Notes: generated by a model not told the origin, from the sequence alone. A stretch of 64,000 bases of DNA from Alteraquisediminimonas sediminicola (GCF_019740335.1 NZ_JAHXZS010000002.1:248001-312000), one strand, 5' to 3'. Positions 42,329-51,646 are shown, numbered from the stretch's first letter. Program-made: numbers and translations.

Positions 42329-43138
42329 TCAAGAGCATGTGCGGCTAGGCCGACGTCCAGCGGCAACGGCATGTCGATATTCCTTGGTCGCGGTGGCCAA
42401 GTCCTTTCTGAATGCTGGTACTGATATCAGCCGGGCAAACACTGCGGCACCCATCAGACGTCCATCCTCCACATCACTGAGCCAGTGCACATTGCAAACC
42501 CTTCGACTGTCGCCGAACTCAACACCGCGTTTTACTAATTCAGCTGACTTTTCAGGCGCGACGTTAGCCATCATCAGCCCCCAGCCAAAGCCGACAGCGC
42601 TATGACCAGACGGATATGACCCATCTTGTCTCAGCACCGTCTCATATTCCGGCGTGCATATTGGCTGATTATTGACGGTAAATGGTCTGGCCCGCTGAAA
42701 TGCCTTTTTGGTTGGGTAGGTGGAGAGGCCTAAATCCAGCATACTTTTTTGCATGAGCAAATATAACTTGGGGGTTGATGTTGCACTGATTTCGACGCCT
42801 AGCACGCAATCAAAAGCATGAACGGCATTCGGAAAATCTAGATTGGCGTCGGCGGAAGCCTGCGACCAACGCGCGCCAGCACCCATTCGTAGCGCATCCT
42901 CGCTCGCCTCCTTGTCGCGAGCCTCTGCGGCCGAACCCGCTATTGGGGGCGAGTTCAAGATAAGCAGGCTATTTGGCACCTCCGCCTTCAAGAGATATCC
43001 TTTGACGGCCGGCAAGGTAAAAGTCTTTTGCGGCACATCGGAAGGTGCTGCCAGAGCCTCGGGTATCGCCATACCCAAGGCCCAGATTCCCAACATCGAC
43101 ATAAGCAATGTCTTTTTCTTGCCGGCCATCGTTCTCAT
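42329..43138 (-). CDS. Class A acid phosphatase (PAP2/PhoN family), exported
   Basis: Periplasmic phosphatase of 269 residues. Signal peptide (TLLMSMLGIWALGMAIPEALAA). The PAP2 triple motif is complete: KAFQRARP, PSGHSAVGFG, and SRRVCNVHWLSDVE (K-x6-RP, PSGH, SR-x5-H-x3-D). The class A non-specific acid phosphatases hydrolyse organic phosphoesters. It starts 24 nt after the TonB receptor stop, so it is in one operon with that receptor; cleavage of a phosphorylated ligand at or after import is a possible role (inference). GAGGAACAACA precedes the ATG. Confidence 0.92.
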   Translation of the reverse strand: MRTMAGKKKTLLMSMLGIWALGMAIPEALAAPSDVPQKTFTLPAVKGYLLKAEVPNSLLILNSPPIAGSAAEARDKEASEDALRMGAGARWSQASADANLDFPNAVHAFDCVLGVEISATSTPKLYLLMQKSMLDLGLSTYPTKKAFQRARPFTVNNQPICTPEYETVLRQDGSYPSGHSAVGFGWGLMMANVAPEKSAELVKRGVEFGDSRRVCNVHWLSDVEDGRLMGAAVFARLISVPAFRKDLATATKEYRHAVAAGRRPSRTCS

Positions 43139-43162
43139 TGTTGTTCCTCTTCTTCGACGGAC

Positions 43163-45388
43163 TTAGAATTTGATGCGGGCTTCTACCCCCCAGGTACGTT
43201 GCTCGTTGTACATACCATGGGTATTTCGTCCGGCGATCGTCACATCGAACAGTTGGTACGTATTATTGAACAGGTTTTTGCCCCAAACTGACAATTCCAT
43301 CTCCGCTTGAGAGATCTTGATATCGGCAAGCGATAGCCGGGCATTGGTCAACAGGGTTTTCCCATTCTTCGTATTATCGTTGGATGGTGTATTGTTCGAG
43401 ACGTACCCGCCCGCGCTGTTGATATCGACATGCGCCCTTAGCTGCCCAAAGCTCCACTTCGGAAAGTTATAATCGAAGTTGGCGGTATATGCATGGGTTG
43501 GTGTATATGCGGATGTGATAAATTCCGTCCCACCTGTATACGGATTAATTACAGGGGTAGTCGGGGCCTTTGTATATACATAGTTGGCATTCACGGTAAG
43601 ACCGCTGAAGGGAACGACAGTAATATCCGCTTCAATGCCTTTTATATGGCGCTTTTCGGGTGCATTCTTGGTTTCAGTGTTTGAAATAAACAGAGGATTG
43701 GCAAAGTCCACCTGCTGATTGCTCAAGGTGCTCTTATAGGCAGCAATATTCAAGCGCAGCCTGCGATCAAACAGATCGCTTTTAGCACCAATTTCCCACG
43801 ACGTCAGTTCTTCCTCACCAAAAGGGGCCAGCGCTACAGAGCGCGTATTAGCGCCGCCTGCGCGATATGCTCGGCCCCATTTAACATATGCATTGATGTC
43901 CTTCGTGAAGTCATAGGCAATAACAGCGGACGGATCGACCCGTGATGAACGAAACTGGAAGTTGAGATGAGGATCAACCCCGCGTAGGTAGACAAGCTGG
44001 CCAGACTTCTTGTCCTTGGTGTAACGGGCGCCGGCAGTGAGGTGCAAACCCAAATCTCCCATTGGGGACCATGTGGCCTGTCCAAAGGCTGCAGTCGAAC
44101 GCACCTTTGCTGCAGAGGCGCGATCCGGGATAGCCAATCCGGCGTCTGCAACTAGTTGCGAAAACAAATTGATACCGGATACTGTCGAATTCAAAGTACC
44201 CGAGGAGTATACTGTTGCCGTATCTCGGCCCTTTTCGTCAAAGAAATATAGACCACCTACATATTTAAAATTATTTATATTTCCAATAATCTGCAGTTCT
44301 TCGCTGAACTGATGCTGGTTAACCTTGGCATAGCTTAGCCGGCCAAAAAGACGGCCGGCGCCCCAGCGGGTTAACCCGCCATTATCCTGTTCCCACTGGA
44401 CCGAGTTCAGCCTGCGCCAGCTGGTGAGTGATCGGATGGTAAGATGATCCGACGCGTCGAAATTGGCGACGATGCTGTGGCCCTGCGCCTTTTGAGGGTT
44501 TTCGAAATTGGGCAGGCCAACGGGGGCGGTGCGTACACGAGGAGAGCCCACAGTAATGAACGAAGGGGTAACTGCTGCAGACTGCTGTGTCTTGAAAATA
44601 TAATAGTAGTTGCCGGTCGAATTATCTTTTGAATAGTCAAAAGAATATAAAATCGAAAAATTATCAGTCGCCTCCCAAAGGGCGGTTGTTTTTATGCCGT
44701 ATTTCTCGATGGCGCCATAATCCTTGGCAGACGTCATGGGATTGTGCACCAGGCCCGAGCGTTTGTTGAAGAGGCCGTCGACCTTCACGCTGATGCCCGC
44801 GACCTTGGGAAGATTGATATGGGCAGACAGCGAACGGTCGGAGAAATTGCCCAGTCCGCCCTTCAAATCCACACCGAACTCACCGGTTGGCTTTTTGGAC
44901 ACCACACTCACCGCGCCGCCAATAGTATTGCGGCCGAATAGCGTTCCCTGCGGTCCGCGCAAAACTTCGATGCGTTCGATATCGGCCAAATCCATGCCGA
45001 GACCGGAAACGCGACCGAGGTAAACGCCGTCGATGTAGATGCCGACGGTCGGGTCGCGGGTTACCTGCGTTACGTCCAACGGGACAAGACCGCGCATACC
45101 GATTGAGACCGCCGAGGCACGACCGATAAAGGGGGCCACACGCAAGGACGGGACTGAACCCGTGAACATATCGTTAAGCGAATTGATGCCCTGCTTTTCG
45201 AGTGTTTCAGCGTTCATGGCCACGATGGAAATAGGCGTGTCCTGCATATTTTCCGCGCGCTTTTGTGCAGTTACGATGATTTCCTGGATTCCGTCGGTTT
45301 CCGAACCTATCGTTTGGGCAGATGCACACAAAGATACTGCGCTCACTGCGCAACTTGAAACCAAAGCCAGAGTCATGCGCTTCATCAT
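43163..45388 (-). CDS. TonB-dependent receptor without STN domain
   Basis: Outer-membrane receptor of about 741 residues. Signal peptide (MTLALVSSCAVSAVSLCASAQ), TonB-box-like IQEIIVTAQKRAENMQDTPISIVAM, plug with GRASAVSIGMRGLVPLDVTQVTRDPTV, IERIEVLRGPQGTLFGRNTIGGAVSVV, barrel, and terminal RTWGVEARIKF. Its plug closely matches the STN receptor at 38155, so they are paralogs in one island. GGGGAGAGAAT precedes the ATG at 45388; the upstream GTG/ATG extension to 45409 is rejected. Followed by the acid phosphatase gene. Ligand unknown. Confidence 0.92.
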   Translation of the reverse strand: MMKRMTLALVSSCAVSAVSLCASAQTIGSETDGIQEIIVTAQKRAENMQDTPISIVAMNAETLEKQGINSLNDMFTGSVPSLRVAPFIGRASAVSIGMRGLVPLDVTQVTRDPTVGIYIDGVYLGRVSGLGMDLADIERIEVLRGPQGTLFGRNTIGGAVSVVSKKPTGEFGVDLKGGLGNFSDRSLSAHINLPKVAGISVKVDGLFNKRSGLVHNPMTSAKDYGAIEKYGIKTTALWEATDNFSILYSFDYSKDNSTGNYYYIFKTQQSAAVTPSFITVGSPRVRTAPVGLPNFENPQKAQGHSIVANFDASDHLTIRSLTSWRRLNSVQWEQDNGGLTRWGAGRLFGRLSYAKVNQHQFSEELQIIGNINNFKYVGGLYFFDEKGRDTATVYSSGTLNSTVSGINLFSQLVADAGLAIPDRASAAKVRSTAAFGQATWSPMGDLGLHLTAGARYTKDKKSGQLVYLRGVDPHLNFQFRSSRVDPSAVIAYDFTKDINAYVKWGRAYRAGGANTRSVALAPFGEEELTSWEIGAKSDLFDRRLRLNIAAYKSTLSNQQVDFANPLFISNTETKNAPEKRHIKGIEADITVVPFSGLTVNANYVYTKAPTTPVINPYTGGTEFITSAYTPTHAYTANFDYNFPKWSFGQLRAHVDINSAGGYVSNNTPSNDNTKNGKTLLTNARLSLADIKISQAEMELSVWGKNLFNNTYQLFDVTIAGRNTHGMYNEQRTWGVEARIKF

Positions 45389-45778
45389 ATTCTCTCCCCG
45401 TCCGGACATTAGTGTCCTGTTTGTAAGACGAGCCGGAGATTGAAATCTGTATGTGGACTGGACTCTTTTTTCGCATCACTCCATTGTTAAGCGTCAGCGC
45501 AGGATCACGCCCTACCTAAATCTAATGGAATTCTGAGAATATCTCAGCCGATATACCTATATGCCGCGAGACAAAATCGCGAACGGTTCAGTCTACATTC
45601 GGCTGCGTGCGCCTTGGCTCGTTCGGGTGTACCGATCGTTGGCATGAGGCAGGCTATTGACGATAGTGGTAGGGCGTGAATCGTGATTGGTAGTATCACC
45701 ACACCTCCTATACTATTCCCCGCCAACACATCGGCTTAGGTGAAGTGATCACAGCAAGCCCAACTCGCCAGACATTGA

Positions 45779-45808
45779 GACATGTCCCGAACATTAGCAG
45801 ACATGTCC
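45779..45808. repeat. Two GACATGTCC palindromic repeats, 12 bp apart
   Basis: GACATGTCC occurs at 45779-45787 and 45800-45808, and twice more inside the helicase relic at 47413-47421 and 47434-47442, also 12 bp apart. The spacing match suggests iterons or a regulator site of the replication module. Their function is not shown. Confidence 0.5.
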
Positions 45809-45828
45809 ACCCTGCAAATGCAGTAAAA

Positions 45829-45872
45829 CCGGACAGACAGGACAGGGGTATAGAGCCCTGTCCAATGTCCGG
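45829..45872. repeat. Two-tier nested hairpin downstream of the helicase relic
   Basis: Outer arms CCGGACA/TGTCCGG and inner arms GGACAGGG/CCCTGTCC, separated by GACA on the left and AA on the right, loop GTATAGAG. All pairs are perfect. Such a structure could end transcription, form a replication or transfer start, or be a protein site. Confidence 0.6.
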
Positions 45873-45907
45873 AACTACATGAGAAATATCATCATGCTTA
45901 AAGAGCG

Positions 45908-48095
45908 TCAGTGCATAAGCTCGGATACCCCAATGGATTGGGGAGAAAAATCCATCGTAACTGGATTTGTCGCTGAAGCTGGAAGATCATGCTGTTCTTC
46001 CACAACGAAGCATTGATCGCCTGATTGCCGCACCTTACCAGCGGCTAGAAGAGCCTTAAAATGCACGATTAAACGCTTTAGACCGGGCATCTTCCTTTAC
46101 ATCCGTCTCGCCCAGCAACATCCAATAACTGCGCCATTGCAGTTTTGTGATGGATAAGGTGGCCGGATCAGGATCTAAGCTACCATTCCCAGCGCCGGGC
46201 CCAGCTGCAATTGCGTCTCTTAATGCCTTCCAGACCTTCAACGTCTGAGGACTCAGATTTACTTCCACCTTTGGCGCCAAGTATTTTACTATCGCGCTAT
46301 TGACGGGTTCACCTTCCTCGTCAGCGCCTAAGTTGATACTTTCTAGCGCAAAGCAAAGTGGCGATCCAGCTTCAGCGTCCTTCTGCTTCGTTATATTGGC
46401 GCTGTGCACATTGCCTCCCTCCACACAGAACATCACGTCCATTGCCCCCATAAGGCTGCTATGGCCTCGCGGCGTATTGTTCTGTTGATCCTTTGGACGA
46501 TGATGAACCACAGCGACTGTCGACGTGAAGGCATCTCGGAGATGCGCCATATTGTTTAAGTAGCCCACCATGGCCGACGTATTTTCATCACCACCTCCGA
46601 ATGTGGCTGCCAACGTGTCGACGATAATCAAGCCAGGCGGCCCACCCAGACGTTCGCTCGCTTGTTCTATCGCCGCAACTAAACGGGGCAGGTCTGTATT
46701 TGGATCAAGTAAGTTTACCGCCTGGGGTATCAACGCAAATGGAGTGTTTGGGTCAAGTTTATGGTGCTGCCGAAAAGCGGCAACACGTCGCCTGAAGCCA
46801 CCCTGCCCCTCCGCTGCCAGATAGACAGTCGGGTACTGTTTAACCGCACGGCCGTCTACCTCCATGCCTGCCGCTACTCGCAACGCAATATCGAGCGCTA
46901 AAAAGCTCTTTCCAGACCCTGGGTTGCCGTAAAACAAAGCGAGGGAGTGTTGAGGTATAAAGTCGCGAACCAGCCATGAATTCAGGAGTGATGGCTGAAT
47001 GTCCCCAAAAAATTCCACAGGAAGGGCATTCATATCGGTTTCCTGAGCAACCATAGGAAAGATAACATGTGTTGCTGCATCCTTTTCTAGCAGCCTGCGG
47101 TATTCCTGATCGATGCGAGCTTGCGGCCATGTCGGGACCATATGCACCAGCGCCCAGCCGCAGACATCCGAATAAGCCTGCTCTGGCGATATGTTCCCGC
47201 GCCGCGCCTCGCTGATCTTCAGCCCGGCGACCTTGGAGAATTCCCCCCAGCGCGTCAGTTCGTCGCCACCGGCCGCAACGTCCCGGTTCATGGCCGCAAC
47301 CGCGGTATTGGTGCGCGGGCTGAAATCCATCATCGGCGGAGGGGCGAAGTTCATCACGCCACCCGGCAATAGCTGCATGAGCTGCGGAGCCTGTTCGATG
47401 CTGTTCATCGGGGACATGTCCGTAATAATGTCAGACATGTCCTCTAACGAATAGTCGTTGTCGCATTGCTCAATAATCGTGCAGACGCTCGCGATGCCAT
47501 ACTTGGCATGGACCGAGCCGGGGATGCGGATGATTTGCGTTGCACGCCCGAAGGATTGATCGCCCCCGCACTTGGCCGCGAGCGTCTTGCGCAGCGCCGC
47601 GATGCGGTCAATCTCATCGCTTGGCTCATCCAGCATCCAATAAAGATGGAGCTTTTGCTATCCCTCAGAGGTTGAGCCGCCGGATGCAATTGTCATGGAC
47701 GGCTTGCCAAGCCGATCCGTGACAAATGCGCACTTGCCCGCAATGTCGCCGCTGTCGATGTCAAGGATGATCGCCGTCATCAGCGCCACCTTGTCGAGCT
47801 TAACGTCCCCGGCGATTGCCGCGCTGCCGTGCAGGACCGCCGGGACAGCGAAGCTGGCAAGATGCCACTCAGCCCAGCGGCGCAGGCACTCCATGATCTT
47901 CGCGCCCGATGTGGGAGGGAGAAACTGACGCTCAGGCTTGATGCCCTCGCGCTCAGTCCCCTTTTCGCCAACGCCAAGCAGGCTGATAAGCTGGCCTTGC
48001 GCGAAATCGACATGCTGAAACAGGCGCGTGAAATAGGCTTCAGTCTGAACCGGGTCGCACAGTTCACCATTCATTGTGAGAGGGAAAACTGTCAT
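45908..48095 (-). pseudogene. Prim-pol/RepA-type AAA helicase, broken by TAG and a frameshift
   Basis: Remains of one large replication protein. The first part (48095-47658, 145 residues) is a bifunctional primase-like region (ILDIDSGDIAGKCAFVTDRLGKPSMTIASGG). An in-frame TAG at 47660-47658 stops it; directly after, the same frame continues QKLHLYWMLDEPSDEI, then IIRIPGSVHAKYG, and a RepA/AAA_25 helicase with Walker A GNPGSGKS and a Walker B-like LIIVDTLAATFGGG. The frame ends at 46056 with a TAA created in a run of four T's (46061-46058). Removing one T restores FKALLAAGKVRQSGDQCFVVEE down to 45908. The 46056-47636 piece alone could still start at an internal Met, but it lacks the primase half. 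Confidence 0.82.
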
Positions 48096-48481
48096 CGGTC
48101 AAGCCGATCGACTTCTTTGCGAAGATCTTTCATCGCGTTAGGAGGAGGCATATTTGAGCTTTGCATATGGATGCAAAGACGGTTGATTAAGCGTGCTGTC
48201 GAGGGACGTATAAACGCCGTCACACCAGCCCAGTGCGATAATAATCTTAAGGTCGTTTCGCGGTCTATCCGCTCGTCTCCCCAGCACTGTGTCAGCTTAA
48301 GCCTATCTGCGCCCGCTATGACCCAGCCTAGTACTATTGAAGCAGCTCTATCTGGGGTCGCACTCCCCTTACCGCTGTATAATCCATGCATTGCAAATAT
48401 GATGTGCTGCGAAGCTGGAAGATGGTCTGTGACACTTTGGTCAACGACATGTTCGATCTTAATGCATGCCTCAACGTCCAT
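48092..48481 (-). CDS. Unrecognised 129-residue protein of the island
   Basis: I do not recognise this family. It starts MDVEACIKIEHVVDQSVTDHLPASQHIIFAMHG, has a middle region with GWVIAGADRLKLTQCWGDERIDRETTLRLLSHWAG, and a charged helix at the end (AMKDLRKEVDRLDR). No signal peptide or membrane span. It overlaps the AlpA-like gene and the first part of the helicase relic (ATGA), so it belongs to the replication/excision unit. Perhaps a DNA-binding or replication accessory protein (inference). Confidence 0.6.
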   Translation of the reverse strand: MDVEACIKIEHVVDQSVTDHLPASQHIIFAMHGLYSGKGSATPDRAASIVLGWVIAGADRLKLTQCWGDERIDRETTLRLLSHWAGVTAFIRPSTARLINRLCIHMQSSNMPPPNAMKDLRKEVDRLDR

Positions 48482-48680
48482 GAGACACCTCCAATCGCGG
48501 CAAGTCCGTCAGCCATCGTTGCTGCTCGGCGCGTGAAATCAAAGTGCGTGAGCCAGCTTTAAGAGCAGCGAGGCGGCATGCCTTGATTTCTAGGTATGCA
48601 TAGCTCCGGCTGACGCCCATGCGTTTTGCCGCGATGGGTACCGAATCTGCAATTGGTTCAATGGGAGAGTGAATGGGCAT
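48471..48680 (-). CDS. AlpA/MerR-like helix-turn-helix protein, candidate excisionase
   Basis: Protein of 69 residues. Winged-helix excisionase layout: IAAKRMGVSRSYAYLEIKACRLAALKAGSRTLISRAEQQRWLTDLP, with MGVSRSYAYLEI as HTH and the GSRTLISRAEQQRWL end that marks AlpA and Tn916-Xis-like proteins. It probably turns on the integrase or directs excision of the island. Overlaps the next gene by 11 nt. Confidence 0.8.
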   Translation of the reverse strand: MPIHSPIEPIADSVPIAAKRMGVSRSYAYLEIKACRLAALKAGSRTLISRAEQQRWLTDLPRLEVSHGR

Positions 48681-48785
48681 TTTGGATGTCCTCTACGTTG
48701 GTGAGGACGACCAGTTATTACCACAACATACTATGGACAATCACAATTATAGGGAAAAAAGTACTGAGGATATTATTTCCTATAT

Positions 48786-49403
48786 TTAATTTTTTGGATA
48801 AACATTTTTCCGGTTTCGGATCTCTGAAATTTCACGTGCTTCATGGATTACCGATTTTTCAGCATATTCATCCCAGGTCATAATAGGCTTATTACCGACC
48901 ATAAGCTTGATAATATGCCAAAGCTGTTCAGCATAATGCCTCATACAATCCTCTTGTTTAGAAACATCAGGGAAGTCAGTTTTTACCAGTGGGTCGAGGA
49001 TGTTCCGGCAGGCGCGGTCCCAAGTTGGTTTTACACGCCCCAACTGTGCACGCGTACCGCTTTGTAGCCCCCTATTTTTACGCGCAGCTATATCCAGTTT
49101 ACTCTTCTCTATTCTGACCCAGTAAATAAGCTGATGGATAGAATGGCCCGTTAGATCGTCCCAGTCAGTTGGTTTTCGACCAGTCGACTTCTTTTTCACA
49201 TAGGGCTCAGTGGGATCCAAGCCGTCAATCATCATGATTGCACACCACAAGACCTGCTTCGCCATGACATCAGCATCATTAGAAGTCGCATCGTCAGGGA
49301 GCTACTCCCTTACGATTTCGCCAACGCGCCATGCTAGATCCTGAGCGAGGAGAAGGGTCTTGCGATCTGTTTTTGGAAAACAGGCTGGTTCAGGAATATC
49401 CAC
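48786..49403 (-). pseudogene. Unrecognised island gene interrupted by an in-frame TAG
   Basis: The downstream part (49265-48786, 159 residues) has the look of a DNA-element protein (MAKQVLWCAIMMIDGLDP, STGRKPTDWDDLTGHSIHQLIYWVRIEKSKLD, KPTWDRACRNILDPLVKTDFPDVSKQEDCMRHYAEQLWHII). Reading upstream in the same frame, a good protein-like stretch continues: LLLAQDLAWRVGEIVRE, then TAG at 49304-49302, then LPDDATSNDADV, back to a GTG at 49403. So a Tyr/Gln-like codon seems to have become TAG at codon 34. The 3' part may still be made from the Met at 49265. Function unknown. Confidence 0.65.
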
Positions 49404-49791
49404 AGCAGCTTAGGTATAGACGGCATAGGATAAGTGCAAATTTTGAAAATCAAAAAAATTAGTGCGGTTAGGGGATATCAAATACGCGGCGGCGCTAGAG
49501 GCACCCTGGGAGGGGTGGCCTAGGGCGGGGCCCGGCCCACGACTTACCTTCGGATAAAATACCTGATCGTGTCTAGCTTTGATCCTAGGCGTGCACTTCA
49601 ACATATAGCAGTTGAGACGATCAAGAACGAATATCTTATGGGCTGGCTTGAGTAGCAGGTTTGTTTTCCAACACCGTCCCGCAGCGGTTAATACCGATCA
49701 TCATAAACCAAATCAGAGCGTGGGGATAAATGTGGGGAGAGATCATACCTTACGAGAAAAAGGCGCGCACTATCAATGTCTTGTTTAAATG
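49404..49791. other. Non-coding right end of the island, about 390 bp
   Basis: AT-rich at both ends with a GC-rich block (GGGGTGGCC, GGGGCCCGGCCC) near 49510-49545. No credible gene. It carries the right tandem repeat at 49720-49741 before attR. Confidence 0.6.
49720..49741 (+). repeat. Right tandem repeat, candidate integrase arm site
   Basis: Tandem GTGGGGATAAAT-GTGGGGA, matching the left repeat 36349-36370 at 18 of 22 positions and in the same direction. It is 50 nt inside attR; the left one is 120 nt inside attL. Confidence 0.55.
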
Positions 49792-49794
49792 AAA

Positions 49795-49870
<76 letters not shown>

Positions 49871-49943
49871 ACATATATGGGCGGTGCTTTAGCTGGCTAG
49901 AAAGTCAGATGCAACGCCCATTTTATGCATTCATCGCTGCGGC

Positions 49944-50213
49944 TTATGCGCCTGCGTCTTCTGCCGGATTTTCGTACCAGACTTCGACCGCGCCATTGAG
50001 CTTGATCGTCAACGGGCGACCATCCCGGCCCATTTTTCGGCCAAGTGCCACGCGAATCCAGCCTTCCGACTGGGAATATTCTTCGACATCGGTGCGCTGT
50101 GCGCCCTTGAAACGAACACCGATACCGCGGCGAAGCACCTCGGCATTGAAAAACGGGCTGCGCGGATCGACCGAGAGACGGTCAGGCAAAACATCGGATG
50201 TGCTATCAGTCAT
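49944..50213 (-). CDS. DUF3297 family protein
   Basis: Small cytoplasmic protein of 89 residues. From the ATG at 50213: MTDSTSDVLPDRLSVDPRSPFFNAEVLRRGIGVRFKGAQRTDVEEYSQSEGWIRVALGRKMGRDGRPLTIKLNGAVEVWYEN. The segments DVEEYSQSEGWIRV and PLTIKLNG are the family pattern. The longer frame up to 50318 is not supported. Sometimes annotated as a glutathione-peroxidase-like protein, but that is not supported by sequence. Function unknown. Divergent from cysteine synthase. Confidence 0.85.
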   Translation of the reverse strand: MTDSTSDVLPDRLSVDPRSPFFNAEVLRRGIGVRFKGAQRTDVEEYSQSEGWIRVALGRKMGRDGRPLTIKLNGAVEVWYENPAEDAGA

Positions 50214-50305
50214 AATCTGGCGCATGGGCAATTTGCGCAGATACGTCAAGCCTGAACCACTGATCTTGCTTGCTCCTGATGGCTTCGCAAGGCTATTGAC
50301 GAGCC

Positions 50306-51289
50306 ATGACCATCGCATCCGATACCCTTGCCCTGATCGGCAACACGCCCCTTGTGAAACTCAAAGGCCCGAGTGAAGCCACTGGCTGCACGATTCTCGG
50401 CAAATGCGAATTCATGAATCCCGGCGGATCGGTGAAGGACCGGGCCGCGCTTTTCATCGTCGAAGATGCCGAAGCGCGCGGCCTGCTCGAACCGGGCGGG
50501 ATGATTGTCGAGGGGACAGCAGGCAATACCGGCATCGGCCTTGCACTGGTCGGCAATGCCAAGGGCTATAAAACCACCATCGTCATGCCGGAAACGCAAA
50601 GCCGGGAAAAAATGGATACGTTGCGGGCGTTGGGCGCGGAATTGGTGCTTGTCCCTGCCGCCCCCTATTCCAATCCCGGCCATTTCGTCCACACCTCGCG
50701 CCGTATTGCCGAAGAAACGCCGGGCGCCCTTTGGGCCAATCAGTTCGATAATATCGCCAATCGTCGCGCCCATGTGCAGACCACCGCGCGGGAAATCTGG
50801 GAACAGACCGCAGGCGATATCCACGGCTTCACCTGTGCGGTCGGCACCGGGGGGACGCTGGCGGGCGTGGGCCTTGGCCTCAAGGAATTTAATGAAAATA
50901 TCCGCATCGCGCTCACCGATCCCGATGGCGCGGCGCTCTATCATTATTATGCCCATGGCGAATTAAAGGCCGAGGGCAGTTCGGTCGCAGAAGGAATCGG
51001 TCAAGGCCGGATCACCGCCAATCTTGAAAATGCGCCAATCGACACCCAGTTCCGCATTTCGGATGCCGAAGGTCTGGCGCAGGTCCATGCGCTCTTGGCC
51101 AAGGAAGGGCTGGCGCTGGGCCTGTCCTCCGGCATCAACGTGGCGGGCGCGATGGCGCTGGCGCGGGAAATGGGGCCGGGCCATACCATCGTCACCATCT
51201 TGTGCGACAGCGGCTTCCGTTATCTTTCCACCCTCTACAACCCGTTGTGGTTGAAGGAAAAAGGACTGGAACCCGCCCCCTGGATGTAA
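50306..51289 (+). CDS. Cysteine synthase (O-acetylserine sulfhydrylase family)
   Basis: PLP enzyme of 327 residues making cysteine from O-acetylserine and sulfide. Lys44 in NPGGSVKDRAA holds PLP; EGTAGNTGIGLALVG is the substrate loop; TGGTLAGVGLGLKE is the phosphate cup; the C-terminal part reads ILCDSGFRYLSTLYNPLWLKEKGL. This branch resembles plastid/bacterial CysK-like or CysM-type proteins; sequence alone does not choose. Stands alone after DUF3297 in divergent orientation. Confidence 0.9.
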   Translation: MTIASDTLALIGNTPLVKLKGPSEATGCTILGKCEFMNPGGSVKDRAALFIVEDAEARGLLEPGGMIVEGTAGNTGIGLALVGNAKGYKTTIVMPETQSREKMDTLRALGAELVLVPAAPYSNPGHFVHTSRRIAEETPGALWANQFDNIANRRAHVQTTAREIWEQTAGDIHGFTCAVGTGGTLAGVGLGLKEFNENIRIALTDPDGAALYHYYAHGELKAEGSSVAEGIGQGRITANLENAPIDTQFRISDAEGLAQVHALLAKEGLALGLSSGINVAGAMALAREMGPGHTIVTILCDSGFRYLSTLYNPLWLKEKGLEPAPWM

Positions 51290-51407
51290 GCCCGGCCTTC
51301 CTGATGCGCGCCCCCGCAGCAATGCGCCCTCGCTTCGCTTGCGCTTATCTGCGCGGTCGCCCATATATGCGGGCGAATAGCCATTTTAATACGTGCGGAG
51401 AAACCAA

Positions 51408-51623
51408 ATGATGGGTCGCATTCGGATCGGTCTTACCGGTCTGGCCAGCGTATTTCTGGTCGTGTTGCTGGGCGCAGCGATATTTTCCATGTTCGGTGAA
51501 GATACGCGTGGCGGCAATAGCGCCACCGCCAATAAGGCCGACACGGCCAATCACGCCGAAGCGACGGAACCGCTGGCCGAACTGGGCTTAACCCCCAACA
51601 CGGACAGAAGCGCCCATCGCTGA
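51408..51623 (+). CDS. Small membrane-anchored protein
   Basis: Protein of 71 residues. ATG at 51408 has GGAGAAACCAA before it; an upstream GTG at 51393 is less likely. One hydrophobic segment near the N-terminus (IGLTGLASVFLVVLLGAAIFSMF) and a hydrophilic, Ala/Asn-rich periplasmic tail (GGNSATANKADTANHAEATEPLAELGL). No known domain. Convergent with the adenosine kinase gene, 23 nt apart. Confidence 0.65.
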   Translation: MMGRIRIGLTGLASVFLVVLLGAAIFSMFGEDTRGGNSATANKADTANHAEATEPLAELGLTPNTDRSAHR

Positions 51624-51646
51624 TGGCGTGAATTTAGCGAACTGAT

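Larger units (their letters stand above)
45410..45907. other. Non-coding region, about 500 bp, with repeats and a nested hairpin
   Basis: Gap between the TonB receptor and the decayed helicase. The small frames (61-residue and less) have no features. It includes GACATGTCC at 45779 and 45800 and the hairpin at 45829-45872. Plausible origin or regulatory zone; nothing else is clear. Confidence 0.55.

Noticed and set aside
45544-45729. 61-residue frame in the island gap
   Set aside because: No SD, no domain, and unlike its neighbours; treated as non-coding.
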